Assembly: GCA_902773445.1 (NCBI GenBank)
Contig: CACYEU010000171.1
Span: 1 to 9,628, forward strand
Reading direction: 5' to 3'
Source: an uncultured Lachnospiraceae bacterium
GTDB lineage: Bacteria > Bacillota > Clostridia > Lachnospirales > Lachnospiraceae
DNA length: 9,628 nt
Positions within the stretch are counted from its first letter, which is position 1, and each line of letters opens with the position of its first letter. Below, piece by piece: positions 6,627-9,628 of the stretch. A model generated the notes under the pieces. It was given only the letters and a program-made list of their open reading frames with translations, ran no database searches and was not told the origin of the DNA. Made by a program: the position numbers and the translations under genes.

Positions 6627-7306
6627 CATTCCGGGATCGATTCGAGGCATTCGCATCAGGGTATGATCCTGATCTTCCGGCAGAACTGGAAGATCTGTAT
6701 AGAGACATCAAAAAGAGTGGTCTTCCGGTCATCAGAAGAGCGCTTTTTCCGCTGATGCGGTTCATCGTCAACACATCAAAACCAAAGAAGATCCTTGAGG
6801 TGGGAACCGGTTACGGCTTCTCGTCTCTTTTTATCTGGCATTGCCTTTATGAAAACGGTGTTACGATCGACACGATCGAAGCCAGAAAAGAGAATGCGTT
6901 AGAGGCAACCCGTCATTTCAGAGTATTCGGCGCTGACAAAGATATCAATCTGATCGAAGGTGATGCCGGTGAAATCATCGGTAAACTGACTCCCGGTTAT
7001 GATCTGGTGTTTCTTGACGGACCGAAAGCACAGTACAGCGTCTATTTTCCGGCTATTGCAGATCTGATCAGCGAAAACGGATTACTGATCGCTGACAATA
7101 TTCTGACGGACGGGGATATTCTTAAAAGCCGGTATGCGCTTGAGAGACGGCAGCGGACGATCCATGCGCGCATGCATGAATTCCTGGATGCCTGTTTCAA
7201 CGATAAACGGTTTGAGACAGTGATCCTCCCGGTTGCCGACGGTGTCAGCATCAGCTTTAAGACTACAAGTAAAACGGAAAAGGAAGAATCGGATGAAACG
7301 ACCTGA
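6623..7306 (+). CDS. trmR: O-methyltransferase, tRNA 5-hydroxyuridine methyltransferase TrmR (YrrM-like)
   Basis: A class I SAM-dependent O-methyltransferase of 227 residues. The SAM site is KILEVGTGYGF (56-66), with acidic Glu86 after strand 2 in DTIEA. FLDGPKAQY (130-138, Asp132) and ADN (157-159) fit the metal-dependent O-methyltransferase family 3 fold. Bacillus YrrM (TrmR) methylates 5-hydroxyuridine at wobble position 34 of tRNA to 5-methoxyuridine. The assignment rests on the family signature plus the neighbour downstream, a U32 protein of the type that makes the 5-hydroxyuridine substrate. The start overlaps the rnj stop (ATGA) with only a weak GTGGAT before it, so translation is likely coupled. 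The C-terminal tail (about 212-227) is charged and overlaps the start of the next gene by 14 bases. A catechol-type O-methyltransferase acting on small molecules is the alternative; context makes it less likely. Confidence 0.88.
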   Translation: MTFRDRFEAFASGYDPDLPAELEDLYRDIKKSGLPVIRRALFPLMRFIVNTSKPKKILEVGTGYGFSSLFIWHCLYENGVTIDTIEARKENALEATRHFRVFGADKDINLIEGDAGEIIGKLTPGYDLVFLDGPKAQYSVYFPAIADLISENGLLIADNILTDGDILKSRYALERRQRTIHARMHEFLDACFNDKRFETVILPVADGVSISFKTTSKTEKEESDETT

Positions 7307-8537
7307 ATTATTGATGCCGGCCTCAAATCTCGAGGTCCTCAAAACAGCAGTACACTACGGCGCAGACGCAGTCTATATCGGCGGTGATGCTTACGGACTG
7401 CGCGCAGCCGCGCGCAATTTCAATTCGGACGAAATGCGGGAAGGCATCCGGTTTGCGCACGCGCACCATGTCAAAGTTTATGTGACAGTCAATATCTTTG
7501 CCCACAACAAAGATCTCGCAGGCATCGCTGAGTATTTAGAGGAACTGCAGCAGATCGGACCGGACGCTCTGATCATCTCGGATCCCGGCGTATTTGATCT
7601 TGCGCGTCAGCATGCCCCCGATCTTGATATTCATATCAGCACCCAGGCCAACAATACGAACAGCGGGACATTCGGTTTCTGGCATCGTCTCGGAGCAAAA
7701 CGTGTTGTCTGTGCCAGAGAACTTTCGCTGGATGAGATCAGTCAGATCATTTCTGCGATGCCGGAAGGAATGGAGACTGAAGTGTTTATCCACGGAGCGA
7801 TGTGCATGGCTTATTCGGGCCGATGCCTGATGAGCGCCTACATGACCGGAAGGGATGCCAACCGCGGCGCATGCACACATCCGTGCCGATGGTCTTACTC
7901 AGTCATTGAGCAGACCCGTCCCGGAGAAGAACTGCCGGTATATGAGAATGAGAGAGGAAGCTTTGTCTTTCATTCAAAAGATCTGTGCATGATCGACCAT
8001 ATTCCGGATATGCTTGATGCCGGAATCGACTGTTACAAAGTGGAAGGACGCATGAAAAATGCTCTCTATGTGGCAACGGTGGGGCGCGCTTACCGCAATG
8101 CGATCGACACATGCATGAAGGATCGCGGCGCCTATGAACAGAAACTCGGCTGGTATTTGGAGCAGGTCAAAAGCTGTACATACCGCGATTTCTGCACCGG
8201 CTTTTTCTACGGCCGTCCTTCTGATGACGCTCAGGTCTATGAAGGCAGCGCTTATCATGCCGGCCGGACTTATCTCGGGATCGTCGGGGATACTTTGTCA
8301 GATCACGAGTTCATGCTTGAACAGAAAAACAAGTTTTCAAAAGGAGATATGATCGAGATCATGGGATTCTCCGGAGGGGACAGAAAAGCCCGCGTTATAT
8401 CGATCAAAGACGCGGAGGGCAATGAGCAGGAATCAGCGCCTCACGCAAAACAGATGCTTCGTATCACGCTTTCAGAACCTGTTCAAAGCGGAGAAATCCT
8501 GAGGAGTACTGAGACCTGCAGTGAGGAGTCAAGATGA
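7293..8537 (+). CDS. trhP: U32 family tRNA hydroxylation protein TrhP (YrrO-like)
   Basis: A U32 'peptidase' family protein of 414 residues. Members such as E. coli TrhP (YegQ) and Bacillus YrrN/YrrO hydroxylate wobble uridine 34 of tRNA in a prephenate-dependent, iron-sulfur-linked reaction; true proteolysis is doubtful for this group. The N-terminal barrel opens with PELLMPASNLEVLKTAVHYG and ADAVYIGG. The U32 signature EVFIHGAMCMAYSGRCLMS (about 163-181) and GACTHPCRW follow, with four cysteines at 171, 178, 194 and 198 fitting a 4Fe-4S site. SKDLCMIDHIP, YKVEGRMKN and a beta-rich C-terminal U32 domain (about 300-410) complete it. I chose the ATG at 7293, which has AAGGAAG about 8 bases before it and starts at the family N-terminus; an in-frame GTG or ATG farther upstream would lie in trmR. 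The stop overlaps the next gene as ATGA. Only one U32 gene is present, where Bacillus has two. Confidence 0.9.
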   Translation: MKRPELLMPASNLEVLKTAVHYGADAVYIGGDAYGLRAAARNFNSDEMREGIRFAHAHHVKVYVTVNIFAHNKDLAGIAEYLEELQQIGPDALIISDPGVFDLARQHAPDLDIHISTQANNTNSGTFGFWHRLGAKRVVCARELSLDEISQIISAMPEGMETEVFIHGAMCMAYSGRCLMSAYMTGRDANRGACTHPCRWSYSVIEQTRPGEELPVYENERGSFVFHSKDLCMIDHIPDMLDAGIDCYKVEGRMKNALYVATVGRAYRNAIDTCMKDRGAYEQKLGWYLEQVKSCTYRDFCTGFFYGRPSDDAQVYEGSAYHAGRTYLGIVGDTLSDHEFMLEQKNKFSKGDMIEIMGFSGGDRKARVISIKDAEGNEQESAPHAKQMLRITLSEPVQSGEILRSTETCSEESR

Positions 8538-9229
8538 GTGTCAATAAAGAGATCCGCGAGGAACTATTCAGGCTGCGTGATGTCGGTTACCGGGCTTTTC
8601 AGATCAAATTGATCCCGACCGTAGATCCGGAAACTGTGATCGGAGTCAGAACTCCTGTTCTCAGGGACTATGCGAAGAGACTTTCGAAGATACCTGAGGC
8701 AGCGGAGTACCTAAGGGAACTGCCTCATCAGTTTTTTGATGAAAACCAGCTCCATGCTTTTATGATTTCCGCAATCAAAGACTATACAGTCTGCATCGGG
8801 GAAGTTGAGAAGTTTCTTCCGTATATTGACAACTGGGCGACCTGCGATCAATTGTCGCCGAAGATTTTCAAAAAACACCGGAGCGAATTGCTCGACAGGA
8901 TCAGGATCTGGATCAAGTCGGATCATATTTACACAGTCAGGTTCGGAATCGGTATGCTGATGGAGCATTTCCTCGATGAAGACTATGACACGGTCTATCC
9001 GGAGATGGTTTCGGAAATCAGATCAGACGAATACTATATCAACATGATGATCGCCTGGTATTTTGCAACAGCTCTTGCCAAGCAATATGACACCATTCTG
9101 CCTTATCTGGAGAACCGGCGTCTGGACAAGTGGACACACAACAAAGCAATTCAAAAATCGATCGAAAGCCGGCGCATCACACCTGAACAGAAGATATACC
9201 TTAAGAGTCTCAAAGTGAAGAATCAATGA
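8534..9229 (+). CDS. AlkD-like DNA alkylation repair protein (HEAT-like repeats)
   Basis: A 231-residue all-helical protein of the DNA alkylation repair (AlkD, PF08713-type) family. AlkD enzymes excise bulky or positively charged alkylated bases (3-methyladenine, 7-methylguanine) without flipping them. Family marks are GVRTPVLRDYAK (37-48) and NWATCDQ (100-106). Trp101 and Asp105 have the same spacing as Bacillus cereus AlkD Trp109 and catalytic Asp113. TVRFGIGMLMEHF and a C-terminal DKWTHNKAIQKSIESRRI follow. In the last segment I see no tryptophan where AlkD usually reads like AIGW; Lys appears instead, so the second aromatic clamp residue may be missing and activity could differ. It starts at ATGA overlapping the U32 stop, with GAGGAG before it, so it is the last gene of the operon. 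No terminator is visible downstream. The family is well supported; substrate unproven. Confidence 0.88.
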   Translation: MSVNKEIREELFRLRDVGYRAFQIKLIPTVDPETVIGVRTPVLRDYAKRLSKIPEAAEYLRELPHQFFDENQLHAFMISAIKDYTVCIGEVEKFLPYIDNWATCDQLSPKIFKKHRSELLDRIRIWIKSDHIYTVRFGIGMLMEHFLDEDYDTVYPEMVSEIRSDEYYINMMIAWYFATALAKQYDTILPYLENRRLDKWTHNKAIQKSIESRRITPEQKIYLKSLKVKNQ

Positions 9230-9234
9230 ACCTG

Positions 9235-9280
9235 CTGTGTAGATTCTGTGAATAACGTGAACTTTCTGTGATATCTGTTT
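9235..9280 (+). repeat. Five helically phased hexamer repeats upstream of the lipoprotein promoter
   Basis: Related hexamers start at 9235 (CTGTGT), 9246 (CTGTGA), 9255 (ACGTGA), 9266 (CTGTGA) and 9275 (CTGTTT), spaced 11, 9, 11 and 9 bases. A TTCTGTGA octamer occurs twice exactly 20 bases apart (9244 and 9264). The last hexamer overlaps the -35. Direct hexamers at about one helical turn just upstream of -35 are typical of OmpR/PhoB-type response-regulator binding sites. The regulator is not in the window. Confidence 0.5.
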
Positions 9281-9306
9281 ACAAGGACTTGCATGACTAC
9301 TAAAAT
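9278..9306 (+). promoter_or_regulatory. Sigma-A-type promoter of the lipoprotein gene
   Basis: TTTACA (9278-9283, 5 of 6), a 17-base spacer and TAAAAT (9301-9306, 5 of 6). Predicted start near 9313, giving a leader of about 33 bases with the ribosome site AAAGGAG at 9332-9338. The phased repeat array sits immediately upstream and touches the -35. Confidence 0.7.
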
Positions 9307-9345
9307 GCTAACGAATCAAGCAGAAACACGGAAAGGAGACAGGGA

Positions 9346-9628
9346 ATGAGAAAAAGTATCTGTATATTAGTTTCAGTGGTCATGGCAGCAATGCTTGCCT
9401 TGACAGGATGCGGCAGTCAGAAAAAGTCGTCATCAGACAATCAGATCAGCATAAGATCCAGTGTGTTTTCCGGTACAGTGACAGATGTATCTGATGATCA
9501 GATCACGATGACGCTTTCGCAGGGAGGCATGCCGCAGGGAATGAACGGCGGACAGGCTCCGCCGGAGAAACCTGGTGACCAGCAGTCGGGAGACCAACAG
9601 TCGAATGATCAGCAAACCCCGCCGGAGA
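9346..9628 (+). CDS. Putative secreted lipoprotein with Gln/Pro-rich repeats (3' end outside window)
   Basis: An open frame of 94 codons running off the window. The first 22 residues are a lipoprotein signal peptide: MRK, a hydrophobic stretch (5-19) and lipobox LTGC with Cys22 as the lipidated residue, followed by the usual GSQKKSSS linker. A short segment, SGTVTDVSDDQITMTL, looks like a small beta unit of the kind found in 'GTV-x-V-x-x-x-x-I-T' hypothetical lipoproteins. After it comes a low-complexity region rich in Gly, Gln, Pro and Met, including three GDQQS-type 5-residue repeats. AAAGGAG at 9332-9338 is 7 bases before the ATG. It has its own promoter and lies 116 bases after the preceding operon. 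I do not recognise the function. Such extracellular flexible regions often act as a stalk or binding linker, which is only inference. Confidence 0.75.
   Translation, partial: MRKSICILVSVVMAAMLALTGCGSQKKSSSDNQISIRSSVFSGTVTDVSDDQITMTLSQGGMPQGMNGGQAPPEKPGDQQSGDQQSNDQQTPPE
9574..9618 (+). repeat. Three tandem 15-base repeats coding for GDQQS-like units
   Basis: In-frame units at 9574, 9589 and 9604 encode GDQQS, GDQQS and NDQQT. Synonymous differences (CAG/CAA, GAC/GAT) mean the copies are not identical, so this is not a very recent expansion. PPE occurs both before and after the block (9559-9567 and 9619-9627), hinting at a larger repeat that continues beyond the window. Confidence 0.7.

Noticed and set aside
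7233..7292. A 20-codon upstream extension of the U32 protein
   Set aside because: It lies inside trmR, is rich in Arg/Lys and unlike the family, and the ATG at 7293 has a good ribosome site.
9230..9345. Intrinsic terminator after the AlkD-like gene
   Set aside because: No stable stem followed by a T-run is visible; the only structure is the direct-repeat array.

Overview
This window is a compact, mostly housekeeping stretch of a low-to-mid GC Bacillota (Firmicutes) chromosome. The base composition looks near 50% GC by eye. The proteins and gene order point the same way: a short ThiI without rhodanese domain beside a NifS-type desulfurase, an HPr-like protein keeping the regulatory-Ser motif, the IreB-RuvX-DUF1292 trio, RNase J, and the YrrM/YrrO-type pair. 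From memory the order best fits Erysipelotrichia or Clostridia; that is an inference and I cannot name a genus.

Layout: (1) 1-2340, plus strand: the 3' part of a cysteine desulfurase gene (its start lies before the window), then thiI 3 bases later. Together they feed sulfur to tRNA 4-thiouridine and possibly to thiamine thiazole. (2) 2321-2551, minus strand: a small HPr-like protein without the phosphocarrier histidine. It overlaps the thiI end tail-to-tail and has a near-consensus promoter of its own. (3) 2635-3915, plus strand: mtaB, for ms2t6A37 in tRNA. It has no visible Shine-Dalgarno sequence and may be leaderless. (4) 3976-9229, plus strand: one tightly packed operon behind a good sigma-A promoter that overlaps the mtaB stop. 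The order is ireB, ruvX, DUF1292, RNase J, a TrmR-type tRNA methyltransferase, a TrhP-type U32 protein and an AlkD-like HEAT-repeat protein. Neighbours overlap or nearly touch. (5) 9230-9345: an intergenic region with a sigma-A promoter preceded by five helically phased hexamer repeats, a candidate activator-binding array. (6) 9346-end: the start of a lipoprotein gene that runs off the window.

The theme is RNA maturation and decoding. Three tRNA modification routes appear together: s4U8 (desulfurase and ThiI), ms2t6A37 (MtaB) and mo5U34 (TrhP and TrmR). Two RNA-processing factors, RuvX/YqgF and RNase J, accompany them. IreB links the operon to Ser/Thr kinase signalling. I see no mobile element, CRISPR array, RNA gene, riboswitch or convincing intrinsic terminator, and no gene-free stretch over 300 bases. 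Nothing here is clearly an undescribed system. The most unusual signals are the phased repeat array before the lipoprotein gene, the probable leaderless mtaB start, the His-less HPr-like gene and a strong excess of GATC.
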